Assembly (NCBI GenBank): GCA_913058575.1
Contig: CAJXRF010000061.1
Coordinates: forward strand, 1 to 32,855
Direction: 5' to 3'
From: an uncultured Bermanella sp.
GTDB lineage: Bacteria > Pseudomonadota > Gammaproteobacteria > Pseudomonadales > Oceanobacteraceae
Length of the DNA stretch: 32,855 bases
The notes below the pieces were generated by a model, which saw nothing but the letters and a program-made list of their open reading frames with translations, did not search any database and was not told the DNA's origin. The translations under genes and the position numbers were made by a program. How positions within the stretch are numbered: the first letter of the stretch is position 1; each line of letters opens with the position of its first letter. Of this stretch, positions 14,678 to 22,228 are shown piece after piece.

Positions 14678-16232
14678 AGCTATCTGGGTGTTGCAAACGT
14701 ACTTTTAGTATTTCATCTAAAACATCTAGGGCCGTTTGAGTAAGCTGTGCTTCAAACTTTTTGCCGGCTTGATCTTTTAAATGCTCAATTATTTCTGCTT
14801 TAGTGAACGCTTCTCGGTATGACTTTTTACTGCTAAGTGCATCTATTACATCCACAATAGAAACGATACGCGCTGCTTTATCTATCTGCTCGCCCTTAAT
14901 TTGTTTGGGTTTACCGCTGCCATCCCAATGTTCATGATGTTGAGCGGCGATAATGCTCGCCATTTTTAATATGGGTCGTTGAGAGTTGCCTAAAATAGTG
15001 GCTCCAATATCGGTATGCATAGCCATGGCAGTAGCCTCTTCATCATTGAAAATACCTGGGTTATTGAGTATGTCATCAGATATACCAATGGTGCCGATAT
15101 CATGAAGAGGTGCCGCTAACTTAATGCGCTCGCAAAAATTCTCATTCATACCCGATTCTTGAGCCACAATGTAGGCCATTTTGCTAACTCGGCGCACGTG
15201 ATTACTTTCGCCGGGAATACGCTTTTCAATGGTTTCACTTAATACATACACTAATTCTTCACGGCTATTACGTATTTCGTCTTTATGACGCAGGTTATTG
15301 TGGGTAATGGCCACGCAACGGGTGTAAATATCCAACATGCGGCTTCCCATTTTAGAGAGCGCTGAATTGGGCTTTACATATAAAAGGTTTTCACCCGCTA
15401 AAGGGGCGTTGTAATAACCAATATAGACGCTGTCCTCATGGAAGCTGTGGTGTTCTGATTTGGCTTGGTCAAAATATTCAACAATTTTTGGAGGCAACAC
15501 ATGGTTGGTGTCGAGCTGTTGTTTAATTTGACCGGTAGCCGCCAAAATAGCGTATTTTTGATGCATGGCTTGTGCAGCAATGGCGTCTACTGGTGTATGG
15601 GTACACACCGCGTCTTCATCTAAATTTAACAGGGCACTAATTTCTTCTAAGACGGCGCTGGCGAATATGGGTAGCTTGTGGGTATCGACAATTTTAGAGG
15701 TGGCTTCTATTAAGTTAAACAAGCCTTGGCGATTGGCAGCAATGGCTCTTATATCTCTATAACTTCTTAAGGTGCTGTACAGCAGCGTTTTAAGTTTGGT
15801 TGAGGTGAGTTCAGTTTTGTTCTTGTAGTCATTGATATCGTATTTAGCGATAACGGTTTCTTCAGGGGCTTGACCGGGCTGACCGGTTCTTAATACTAGG
15901 CGAATATCGGTGTCGTTTAGCTCTTCACGGATGTATTGCACCAAACGCAGGCCGGCATCATCGGTTTCCATCACCACATCAATGAGGGCTAAGGCAAAAG
16001 GTGGTTGTTCGTGGAGTATCTGTTGGGCTTCCTTCATGGAGAAGGCGTGCACCAGCTCAATGGGAGAGTGGTCAAACCGACACTGCCCTAGGACCAAAGA
16101 GGTGACTTTATGGACCTGCTCTTCATCATCCACTATTAAGATACGCCATTTTGGGCGATCAGGAACCGTTTGCTCTGCAACAGGGGCTTCTACGGGTTCA
16201 TCTGCTCCAAATAATAAATCTGAATCCGACAT
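14676..16232 (-). CDS. Response regulator with DUF3369-like region and HD-GYP phosphodiesterase domain
   Basis: A 518-residue cytoplasmic response regulator without a DNA-binding domain. The receiver domain (about 29-155) has Asp35-Asp36, the phospho-acceptor Asp85 in 'ALIDVV', Thr116 and a Lys near 137-139. Residues 160-320 fit the DUF3369 region that links such receivers to HD-GYP outputs. The HD-GYP domain (about 325-515) keeps the metal and catalytic residues: His345, 'HDIG' (377-380), His406, 'HHEHWDGSG' (432-440) and Asp461. Its name-giving GYP reads Gly-Lys-Pro (440-442). HD-GYP domains hydrolyse cyclic di-GMP, so this gene probably turns a kinase signal into a drop in that messenger. 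AAGGAGG precedes the ATG. It is divergent from the likely cognate kinase. Confidence 0.87.
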   Translation of the reverse strand: MSDSDLLFGADEPVEAPVAEQTVPDRPKWRILIVDDEEQVHKVTSLVLGQCRFDHSPIELVHAFSMKEAQQILHEQPPFALALIDVVMETDDAGLRLVQYIREELNDTDIRLVLRTGQPGQAPEETVIAKYDINDYKNKTELTSTKLKTLLYSTLRSYRDIRAIAANRQGLFNLIEATSKIVDTHKLPIFASAVLEEISALLNLDEDAVCTHTPVDAIAAQAMHQKYAILAATGQIKQQLDTNHVLPPKIVEYFDQAKSEHHSFHEDSVYIGYYNAPLAGENLLYVKPNSALSKMGSRMLDIYTRCVAITHNNLRHKDEIRNSREELVYVLSETIEKRIPGESNHVRRVSKMAYIVAQESGMNENFCERIKLAAPLHDIGTIGISDDILNNPGIFNDEEATAMAMHTDIGATILGNSQRPILKMASIIAAQHHEHWDGSGKPKQIKGEQIDKAARIVSIVDVIDALSSKKSYREAFTKAEIIEHLKDQAGKKFEAQLTQTALDVLDEILKVRLQHPDS

Positions 16233-16310
16233 GCTTCCTCCTTCGTTATTACTAGTTTAGACATATCTTCTGAGTCTGCTGCTACTCTGTATAAATGAGT
16301 CATAATTCTT

Positions 16311-16339
16311 TTGACGGATCTTAGCGTGATGATAAGAAT
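16311..16339 (+). promoter_or_regulatory. Candidate promoter of the histidine kinase gene
   Basis: TTGACG (16311-16316) and AAGAAT (16334-16339) are separated by 17 bp, ending 27 bases before the chosen start codon. The -35 is near consensus; the -10 is weaker. Confidence 0.45.
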
Positions 16340-16366
16340 CAAGCGGCCAAGGATGTGGAGCGTTGC

Positions 16367-17962
16367 ATGAGGCAGTGGTTTATACGCTTGGGCTTTGGCA
16401 AAAAAATCCAGCTGTTAATGAACCTTGTCAGCATGGGGGTGTTAACCATTGCTATTGTGGTTATTGGTTTAGGATTCTATGGCGAGTTTAAAAGTAATTT
16501 AGAAGATAGAGTGTTACAAAAGAGCAATATGCTGGCCGATGCCTCTGCTGTGGGAGTGGTATTTGATCAGTCAGAATCGGTGTCTATCTTAATTGGCTCT
16601 TTAGCCGTTGATGAGGGGGTTAAATCAGCCGTTGTTTACAAAAAACAAGGCAGTGCAGACTACCAATATTTTGCCCACTATAGCCGTGATAAAGATGTTC
16701 AGATAGAGCGTGCATATCAACGTGGTGCGGTTCAGGAGTGGCGTGGTGGGGTTTTTATCTTACGACTGCCCATATTGGTAGATAATGAAGAAGTGGGTCG
16801 CCTGATCCTCACTGAAGAAAATACCTATCTTGCCGACTTTGCCCTCAATAGCCTTTTTTACATGTTGCCTGTTTTAATTGTGAGCATGATATTGGTGTGG
16901 TTTATCTCGCGCAGCGTTCAAGGGCGACTGGCTTCGCCTTTAAGTGAGCTCACTCAGGCGGTTCATGAGGTGGCCTATAACCAAGACTACGGCAAACTAG
17001 TGGAAATAGTCAGTGATGATGAACTGGGTGAACTGGGGAATGCCTTTAATCACATGTTGGCCAAACTGGCGCAGCATGAAGCTTTTCGCGTAGAAAAAGA
17101 AACCGAAATAATCAAACTAAATGCTGAGCTGGAAGAAAAAGTGTTTGATCGTACCAAGGAGCTAAAAACCAGTTTAGATAATTTAAAACTTACCCAGCAG
17201 CAATTAGTTGAACAAGAGAAAATGGCCTCATTAGGGGAGCTAGTGGCTGGGGTGGCTCATGAAATTAATACCCCCATTGGGGTGGGTATTACTGCGGTTA
17301 GTCATCTTGGTGACAGCATTGAGTTAATTCGTAAATCTTTTGAAAACGGCTCGCTTACCAAGACTCAATTTAGCGATATGATATCGGTTATCACTGAAAG
17401 TGCAGGCATTGTGGGCAGTAACTTAAAACGTGCCGCCGATTTGGTAAAAGCCTTTAAAGCTGTGGCTGTGGATCAATCCAGTGCTGAACCCAGGCTGTTT
17501 ATTTTGAGCTCATACATAGAGGACATACTGACTTCTTTGCGGCCTAAACTTAAGCGCACTCTGCACAAAATTGAACTAGATATCGATGAAAACATTGAGC
17601 TATTTTGCGACCCTGGACTCATTTCACAAATTGTCAGTAATCTCGTGATGAACTCTCTGCATCATGCTTTTAAACCAGGGCAGATAGGCCATATAAAGAT
17701 TTCAGCTCACAGAGTAGGTGAGACCTTACATTTCACCTATACAGATGATGGCAGTGGTATAGAAGAGAAAATTTTAAGCCGCTTGTTTGATCCATTTGTC
17801 ACCACAAAGCGGGGCCAAGGTGGCAGCGGCTTAGGAACCCATATTATTTATAACTTAGTGACTCAAGGTCTGGGTGGCCGAATTCAATGTTTTAGCGAAT
17901 TGGATAAAGGAGTGCGCTTTGATATTACGCTACCTTTGAGTGGACCAAGCGAAACCACGTAG
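16367..17962 (+). CDS. Membrane sensor histidine kinase
   Basis: A 531-residue hybrid-free sensor kinase. Two membrane segments (about 16-38 and 163-181) flank a periplasmic sensor of about 120 residues that resembles the CHASE8 type. A HAMP domain (about 183-237) and a coiled coil (about 240-285) follow. The phospho-acceptor is His298 in 'GVAHEINTPIG'. The ATP site shows the N box 'VMNSLHHAF' (Asn429), 'DDGSGI' (460-465) and 'GGSGLGTHI' (485-493). ATG 16367 has GGAG 6 nt upstream; a GTG at 16355 would add four residues. It is divergent from the HD-GYP response regulator, its likely partner. The ligand is unknown. Confidence 0.88.
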   Translation: MRQWFIRLGFGKKIQLLMNLVSMGVLTIAIVVIGLGFYGEFKSNLEDRVLQKSNMLADASAVGVVFDQSESVSILIGSLAVDEGVKSAVVYKKQGSADYQYFAHYSRDKDVQIERAYQRGAVQEWRGGVFILRLPILVDNEEVGRLILTEENTYLADFALNSLFYMLPVLIVSMILVWFISRSVQGRLASPLSELTQAVHEVAYNQDYGKLVEIVSDDELGELGNAFNHMLAKLAQHEAFRVEKETEIIKLNAELEEKVFDRTKELKTSLDNLKLTQQQLVEQEKMASLGELVAGVAHEINTPIGVGITAVSHLGDSIELIRKSFENGSLTKTQFSDMISVITESAGIVGSNLKRAADLVKAFKAVAVDQSSAEPRLFILSSYIEDILTSLRPKLKRTLHKIELDIDENIELFCDPGLISQIVSNLVMNSLHHAFKPGQIGHIKISAHRVGETLHFTYTDDGSGIEEKILSRLFDPFVTTKRGQGGSGLGTHIIYNLVTQGLGGRIQCFSELDKGVRFDITLPLSGPSETT

Positions 17963-17976
17963 GTTTTTTAGGGTTT

Positions 17977-18041
17977 GTGAAAATTCAAATTAATTGGCGG
18001 ACAAAAGGTGCCAACTTTGAGCATTTTTCACTATTTTTTTT
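17977..18041 (+). terminator. Intrinsic terminator of the histidine kinase gene
   Basis: An interrupted stem pairs GTGAAAA (17977-17983) with TTTTTCAC (18024-18031), TTCAAA with TTTGAG, and TTGGC with GCCAA around a loop near GGACAAAAGGT. TA and a run of eight T (18034-18041) follow. It begins 15 bases after the kinase stop codon. Confidence 0.75.
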
Positions 18042-18551
18042 ATGGGGATAATAAAACCACTACAGGCCACATTCCTTAGCTAAAATATTGGCCTTCGTTT
18101 GTATGTTAATCAAAATGCGAGCGCGCACTTCGCTTTAGACCCTTTAAATTTAGGCCTGATACAATCAATAGGAATATTTTTTCGCAATTGCTTGTTCTTT
18201 CAAAGCTTGATTTTCAAGGATAAATTATTGATCAATTAATTAGGTTTGTACTTTTTTTGTACATTCATTCAGTCCAATCAGTTAATCAAGTTCACACTTT
18301 GTGTATATGGCGTAAATCGACCCATTAACAAACAAAAGGTTTTACGTTACATTTCTAGTCAGTGGGGAATAATTGATACAAAGTGACTTAGTTGGCTACC
18401 AATTCTTACAAGGTAACAACCAAAGCTGCGATTGATGTCACTTCAATTTATTTCAAACAGCCTAGAATTATAAATAATAAGAAAGTTAAGGATAGCTTCT
18501 ATTTTACGACATCTGTTTCACAAGGTAGTTGAACAGTGGTCGGAGCTTAAA
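18042..18551. other. Long intergenic region with a structured leader
   Basis: About 510 bases without a supportable ORF. It contains AGGCCA/TGGCCT arms near 18062-18094, a GTAC-T7-GTAC palindrome near 18247, and a nested stem at 18381-18443. The small membrane-protein gene begins immediately after it. The region could hold that gene's promoter and 5' leader, or an unrecognised small RNA. Confidence 0.5.
18381..18443 (+). ncRNA. Candidate structured RNA element (leader or small RNA)
   Basis: AAGTGAC (18381-18387) pairs with GTCACTT (18437-18443). Nested inside, TTGG-TACC pairs with GGTA-CCAA around an 11-nt loop. The element ends 108 bases upstream of the 44-residue ORF. I recognise no RNA family here, and the call rests on pairing alone. 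Confidence 0.25.
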
Positions 18552-18686
18552 ATGAAATCACAACGTCCAGATTTGATGGTTATTATCAGTTTTGTTTTTG
18601 TTATTGGTGCAGTGGCTACTAGCTTGTCTGCAAACAGTGACGATAGAATTGAGCACCCTCAAGTGACACAGCACATGATTCGCTAA
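18552..18686 (+). CDS. Small single-pass membrane protein (44 aa), unknown function
   Basis: A 44-residue protein below the usual ORF size cut-off. GGAG (18542-18545) lies 6 nt before ATG 18552. After a short basic start (MKSQRPD) there is a hydrophobic stretch, roughly 'LMVIISFVFVIGAVATSL' (8-25), then a polar, charged tail ending HMIR. This predicts one membrane span or an uncleaved signal anchor. Its stop codon lies 3 bp from the stop of the convergent 5-formyltetrahydrofolate cyclo-ligase gene. I do not recognise the family. The strong ribosome binding site and the clean hydrophobic segment argue that it is real. Confidence 0.62.
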   Translation: MKSQRPDLMVIISFVFVIGAVATSLSANSDDRIEHPQVTQHMIR

Positions 18687-18689
18687 TAC

Positions 18690-19271
18690 TTAGCTAGCCG
18701 CAGTGATCACCTTTTCATCTGTTATGATCGCGCTTAGTGGCACATCCCAGCTTTCAATAGGCAGTTTCTCTACCTGTTGAAAGTGATGGGCTAGTCCTAT
18801 TAGCCTCGGTTTTTGTAGGCCAGAAGTTTGCAGGAACTCAAACGTTCTATCGTAGTAGCCGCCTCCCATTCCTAAACGCCCTCCTTGTTGGTCGAACGCC
18901 ACTAATGGTAATAACACAATATCTACCTGCTTTGGATTAAGCATTTGATTTCGTTTAGAGTCAGGTTCTTCAATGCCAAATTTATTGGTGGTCTTTATGC
19001 CATCATAATCGCCAAACCATAGGTGGCCGGACTTTGCAGGATGCATGCTGGGCAGGAGACATTGCTTGCCGCGATGATGGGCAATATCGGCAAACACTCT
19101 AGGGTCTATTTCGCCATCATTGGCCAGATACATGGCAATATTATTGGCCCGTTGAAACCAAGATTGTTTAAGCAGTAGTTGGGCGAGTTTTCGGGCGCTA
19201 AGCAATTGTTGCTGACTGGATAATTGCATGCGTTGTTCACGCATTTGTTGGCGAATGCTATTCCGGTCCAA
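18690..19271 (-). CDS. ygfA: 5-Formyltetrahydrofolate cyclo-ligase
   Basis: A 193-residue cytoplasmic enzyme that converts 5-formyltetrahydrofolate to 5,10-methenyltetrahydrofolate with ATP, returning this storage or inhibitory folate to use. The family signature 'GRLGMGGGYYDR' (131-142) is intact, preceded by 'VDIVLLPLVAFD'. The N-terminal basic helix 'RQQMREQRMQLS' is also typical. The annotated start is TTG 19271 with no clear ribosome binding site; ATG at 19244 would remove nine residues, including part of that helix, so TTG is preferred with doubt. It lies about 70 bp downstream of 6S RNA on the same strand, the arrangement known from Escherichia coli, where the two are co-transcribed. 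Confidence 0.9.
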   Translation of the reverse strand: MDRNSIRQQMREQRMQLSSQQQLLSARKLAQLLLKQSWFQRANNIAMYLANDGEIDPRVFADIAHHRGKQCLLPSMHPAKSGHLWFGDYDGIKTTNKFGIEEPDSKRNQMLNPKQVDIVLLPLVAFDQQGGRLGMGGGYYDRTFEFLQTSGLQKPRLIGLAHHFQQVEKLPIESWDVPLSAIITDEKVITAAS

Positions 19272-19340
19272 AGGGCTGTCTCTAGGCTAGCTGTGTATTG
19301 ACATGATTGATCAATTGGTTATTCAAAACCAATTTGAATA

Positions 19341-19522
19341 AGGACTCCCCACTGTGCCGCTGTCAGAGATAGGCCTTGAACCGAGGGGTTCAAGGGTGGT
19401 GGTTCCGGATCTGATTCGGGCTTTCCGCTCAAGGCGGACCTGCACTCCCTCAATGTCGAGGAACCTCCAAAATAATGAGTAAGGCTCGAGGACTTCAAAG
19501 ACTGGCTAACACCCCAGAGAGT
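19341..19522 (-). ncRNA. ssrS: 6S RNA
   Basis: The segment between zapA and ygfA, read on the minus strand, has the features of gammaproteobacterial 6S RNA. The 5' end ACTCTCTGGGGTGTT (from 19522) pairs imperfectly with the 3' end near GGCACAGTGGGGAGT. The 5' half carries AGCCAGTC. The 3' half carries the conserved hairpin CCTTGAACC...GGTTCAAGG (about 19374-19395). The length of about 182 nt fits the family. 6S RNA mimics an open promoter and sequesters the sigma-70 RNA polymerase in stationary phase. The ends are estimates; the 5' end agrees with the -10 box at 19529-19534. Confidence 0.85.
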
Positions 19523-19528
19523 AAGGTA

Positions 19529-19534
19529 ATTATA
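19529..19534 (-). promoter_or_regulatory. -10 box of the 6S RNA promoter
   Basis: On the minus strand this reads TATAAT, a perfect -10, placed 6 bases before the predicted 6S RNA 5' end at 19522. The -35 region is weak (about GCAAGG at 17-bp spacing), as is common for promoters that rely on the -10 element. Confidence 0.6.
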
Positions 19535-19624
19535 ACTGACATTACCGAACCTTGCTGTAATTCTATTCTTATAAAAGTGAATTATTGTTATTGCGTTACG
19601 GGTAGAGATTTGGTTGCAACCAGA

Positions 19625-19933
19625 CTAGCTGTCTAGGTCTAGCTGCTGGTCTTCGGCAAGGGCATTTTCAATTTTGGTATTAAGTTGTGCCATTTGAGTT
19701 TGCAGGGACTGAGTACTACCTGTGGCGGCTAAGAGTTCGTGGGCTAAATTGAGAGCCGCCATAATGGCCACACGCTCAGTGCCGTAGAGTTTGCCTTGAG
19801 ATTTAATCTCTTGCATGCGCCCATCGAGCAATTTTGCAGCACGATCTAAGTCTTGGCGTGACTCTTTTGGGCATGCAATTCGGTATTCCTTACCCAGTAG
19901 CTCTACACCCACTGTTTGTCCGTTGTTATCCAT
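19625..19933 (-). CDS. zapA: Cell division protein ZapA
   Basis: A 102-residue cytoplasmic protein that binds FtsZ and bundles its filaments at the division ring. The N-terminal part shows the family pattern 'VGVELLGKEYRIACP' and 'DLDRAAKLLDGRMQEIK', then 'GTERVAIMAALNLAHELL'; the C-terminal half is a coiled coil. ATG 19933 is chosen because AGGAG (19938-19942) lies just upstream and the length suits the family; a longer in-frame start at 19966 exists. It is 48 bp downstream of the zapB-like gene and very likely in one transcript with it. The 6S RNA gene follows. Confidence 0.9.
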   Translation of the reverse strand: MDNNGQTVGVELLGKEYRIACPKESRQDLDRAAKLLDGRMQEIKSQGKLYGTERVAIMAALNLAHELLAATGSTQSLQTQMAQLNTKIENALAEDQQLDLDS

Positions 19934-19981
19934 GGTACTCCTGCTCTGATTCTTCATGTCGAGCAATTATCTAACTGGCGG

Positions 19982-20197
19982 TTAATCCTGGGGTTCTTTT
20001 TCCAGGTTACGTAAGCGTGCAATCATTTCGGCAATTTTATTACGGGCAAGTTCATTTTGCTGCAATAAACGCTGACGATCATTTTGCCAGGCCTTTTCAT
20101 CTGCTATTAGCTTTTTGTTCTCATGTTTTACTATTTGATGGGCGGTAATCAGCTCATCAAGTTTTTTAGATATATCTTTAAGGTTATAGGCTTCCAT
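19982..20197 (-). CDS. ZapB-like coiled-coil protein (TIGR02449 family)
   Basis: A 71-residue protein that is almost wholly coiled coil, rich in Lys, Glu and Gln with heptad-spaced Leu, Ile and Val ('LDELITAHQIVKHENKKL', 'LRNLEKEP'). It matches the small TIGR02449 family found next to zapA in pseudomonads and relatives, whose members act like ZapB in linking ZapA to the division apparatus. GGTGA lies about 6 nt before the ATG. It is first in the zapB-like/zapA transcript, with a good promoter just upstream. Confidence 0.85.
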   Translation of the reverse strand: MEAYNLKDISKKLDELITAHQIVKHENKKLIADEKAWQNDRQRLLQQNELARNKIAEMIARLRNLEKEPQD

Positions 20198-20224
20198 AAA
20201 CTTTCACCACTGTCTGTTGCGCTA

Positions 20225-20253
20225 AATATAATCTTGCGGCCTTGGTGGGTCAA
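20225..20253 (-). promoter_or_regulatory. Promoter of the zapB-like/zapA transcript
   Basis: On the minus strand TTGACC (20253-20248) and TATATT (20230-20225) are separated by 17 bp, 28 bases before the zapB-like start codon. The -35 has one departure from consensus. Confidence 0.6.
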
Positions 20254-20271
20254 TTCTAGGCGTGATAAGAT
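20242..20271 (+). promoter_or_regulatory. Candidate promoter of ygfB-pepP-ubiH-ubiI
   Basis: TTGGTG (20242-20247) and TAAGAT (20266-20271) are separated by 18 bp. The -35 is immediately next to, and partly interleaved with, the -35 of the divergent zapB-like promoter, so the two may compete for polymerase. Confidence 0.4.
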
Positions 20272-20300
20272 ATCAAATATTTGTTTAATTGAGCCCCTTC

Positions 20301-20870
20301 ATGCCTACCTCAAACTACCCCAAATCCTCTCGCTTCGATTTATACAGTAATCTGGCGCTGGCTCAAGGGGCATTAAATTCCCCTTCAGCATTACAAGGCT
20401 GGTTGTGTGGCTATGTGGCCACGGGTGCTCGCTTAAATAAAGAGCAATGGCTAAAAGAAAGTGCCAGTTACCTTGATTTACAAGAGCCATGGCCTGATGC
20501 CAATAAGATGCCTATTTTGGCATTCTATCAAGATGAGCTAAAGCAAATTCAGGCAGAAGAAATGGATTATACGCTGCTTTTGCCCGGTGAAGATGAAGAC
20601 TTTACAGTGCGTATGCAGGCTTTCTCCGATTGGTCTAAAGGTTTTTTAGATGGCTTTGGAGCATCTGGTCGAGTGAATGAAAAGGATCTTGATGATGAAG
20701 TGGTTGAAGTACTGCGCCATTACGATGCCTTTAGCTATGGCATTGAAGAAGATGAAATTGATGAAGATGGCGAGAAGCTTTTCACTGAGCTGGTGGAACA
20801 TGCTCGGGTGACAGCCTTATTCTTGTTTTATCATTTTAACCAGAAGAAGCAAGAACCCAAGCTTCACTAA
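20301..20870 (+). CDS. ygfB: UPF0149 family protein YgfB
   Basis: A 189-residue cytoplasmic helical protein of the UPF0149/YgfB family. Typical parts are 'SALQGWLCGYVATG', 'DYTLLLPGEDEDFTVRM', 'WSKGFLDGFG', a long acidic stretch 'GIEEDEIDEDGEKLF' and 'HARVTALFLFYHF'. In Pseudomonas aeruginosa a YgfB homologue has been linked to control of AmpD-type amidases and beta-lactam tolerance; whether that applies here is unknown. ATG 20301 is preferred over a TTG at 20289. It heads the conserved run ygfB-pepP-ubiH-ubiI with 20 bp to pepP. Confidence 0.88.
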   Translation: MPTSNYPKSSRFDLYSNLALAQGALNSPSALQGWLCGYVATGARLNKEQWLKESASYLDLQEPWPDANKMPILAFYQDELKQIQAEEMDYTLLLPGEDEDFTVRMQAFSDWSKGFLDGFGASGRVNEKDLDDEVVEVLRHYDAFSYGIEEDEIDEDGEKLFTELVEHARVTALFLFYHFNQKKQEPKLH

Positions 20871-20890
20871 TTTTTCGCTAAGGAAAGCCC

Positions 20891-22189
20891 ATGCTAAATT
20901 TCGCTGAGCATAAAGAAGCTCTTTTGCAAAACATGGCCAACAACAGTGTGGCCATTATTTCTTCCGCTTCGTTACAGGTGCGTAATCGAGATGCCGAATT
21001 TCCATTTCGCCAAGACAGTGACTTCTTTTATTTAACGGGTTTCACTGAAGATAACGCGGTGTTGGTGCTTATTAAAAAAGCCGACAAAAATGAAATAGTT
21101 TTATTTTGTCAGCCCAAAGTAAAAGAAATGGAAATTTGGACCGGATTTAGACTGGGCCCTGATGCGGCAGTAGAGGTTTTAGGCGTGACCGAGGCTCATC
21201 CTATTGATGACCTTCATCAGCGCTTGCCTGAATACATGGCAGATTGTGGGCAAGTATATGCCCATTGGGGAAACAATAAAGAATGGGATAATAAAATTAT
21301 CCACGCCATTGAGAAAGTAAAACTCAAGGTTCGCACCGGCATTACTGCGCCCACCGCCATGCTCGCCATTGAGCCGCTATTACATGAGCAACGACTTATT
21401 AAGTCTCAAGCTGAAATTAGCCTAATGGCAAAAGCTGCACAAATTAGCGCCCAGGCCCATATTAAAGCCATGAAAATGGTGAAGCCCGGTATGTTTGAAT
21501 ACATGTTGGAGGGGGAAATTCGTCACCATTGCGCTATGCAAGGGGCGCGTTTTGATGCCTATAGTTCTATTGTTGGCAGTGGAGATAACGCCTGTATTCT
21601 GCATTACACCGCCAATGATCAAGAAATCAAAGATGGCGACTTAATTCTGATCGATGCTGGATGTGAAATAAATCATTACGCCAGCGATATAACTCGTACC
21701 TTCCCTGCTAATGGGCGTTTCAGTGAGGAGCAAAAAGCGCTTTATCAGGTGGTACTGGATGCCCAACTAGCGGCCATTGAGCAAGTAAGGCCAGGCAATC
21801 ATTTTAATCACCCCCATGAGGCAGCAGTGCAAGTGATCACTCAAGGGCTGGTGGATCTTGGATTGCTTACCGGTAAGGTAGGTGAATTAATCGAATCCGA
21901 AGCGTATAAGTCTTTTTACATGCATAAAACAGGTCACTGGATAGGGTTAGATGTGCACGATGTGGGCGCCTACAAGAAAGATGGCCAGTGGCGTGAGCTA
22001 GAGCCAGGTATTGTATTGACCGTCGAGCCAGGCATCTATGTGGCTGTAGATGAAACCAGTGTAGATGAAAAATGGCGTGGCATTGGCATTCGAATTGAAG
22101 ACGACGTTTTAGTCACTGATATGGGTCATCAGGTATTAAGTAAAGATGTGCCAAAATCCATTGAAGATATCCAAACCCTTATGGCTTAA
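20891..22189 (+). CDS. pepP: Xaa-Pro aminopeptidase P
   Basis: A 432-residue cytoplasmic metallopeptidase that removes an N-terminal residue preceding proline. It has the N-terminal creatinase-like domain (about 1-165) and the pita-bread catalytic domain (about 175-425). The five metal ligands are present: Asp255 and Asp266 ('LIDAGCEINHYASDITRTFP'), His349 ('HKTGHWIG'), Glu379 ('TVEPGIY') and Glu403 ('IRIEDD'). The length agrees with E. coli PepP (about 440). AAGGAAA lies 6 nt before the ATG. It sits between ygfB and ubiH, as in E. coli. Confidence 0.95.
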   Translation: MLNFAEHKEALLQNMANNSVAIISSASLQVRNRDAEFPFRQDSDFFYLTGFTEDNAVLVLIKKADKNEIVLFCQPKVKEMEIWTGFRLGPDAAVEVLGVTEAHPIDDLHQRLPEYMADCGQVYAHWGNNKEWDNKIIHAIEKVKLKVRTGITAPTAMLAIEPLLHEQRLIKSQAEISLMAKAAQISAQAHIKAMKMVKPGMFEYMLEGEIRHHCAMQGARFDAYSSIVGSGDNACILHYTANDQEIKDGDLILIDAGCEINHYASDITRTFPANGRFSEEQKALYQVVLDAQLAAIEQVRPGNHFNHPHEAAVQVITQGLVDLGLLTGKVGELIESEAYKSFYMHKTGHWIGLDVHDVGAYKKDGQWRELEPGIVLTVEPGIYVAVDETSVDEKWRGIGIRIEDDVLVTDMGHQVLSKDVPKSIEDIQTLMA

Positions 22190-22228
22190 GGCGTTGAGCA
22201 ACTGCTTAATAGTTAACAAGAAGTTCTT

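Noticed and set aside
15910-16260. Plus-strand ORF of 116 codons opposite the receiver domain
   Set aside because: It mirrors the coding strand of a clear response regulator; its Ser/Cys-rich composition is typical of an antisense shadow frame.
18247-18275. GTAC-T7-GTAC palindrome as a terminator
   Set aside because: The four-base arms are too short and the T-run is in the loop, not after the stem.
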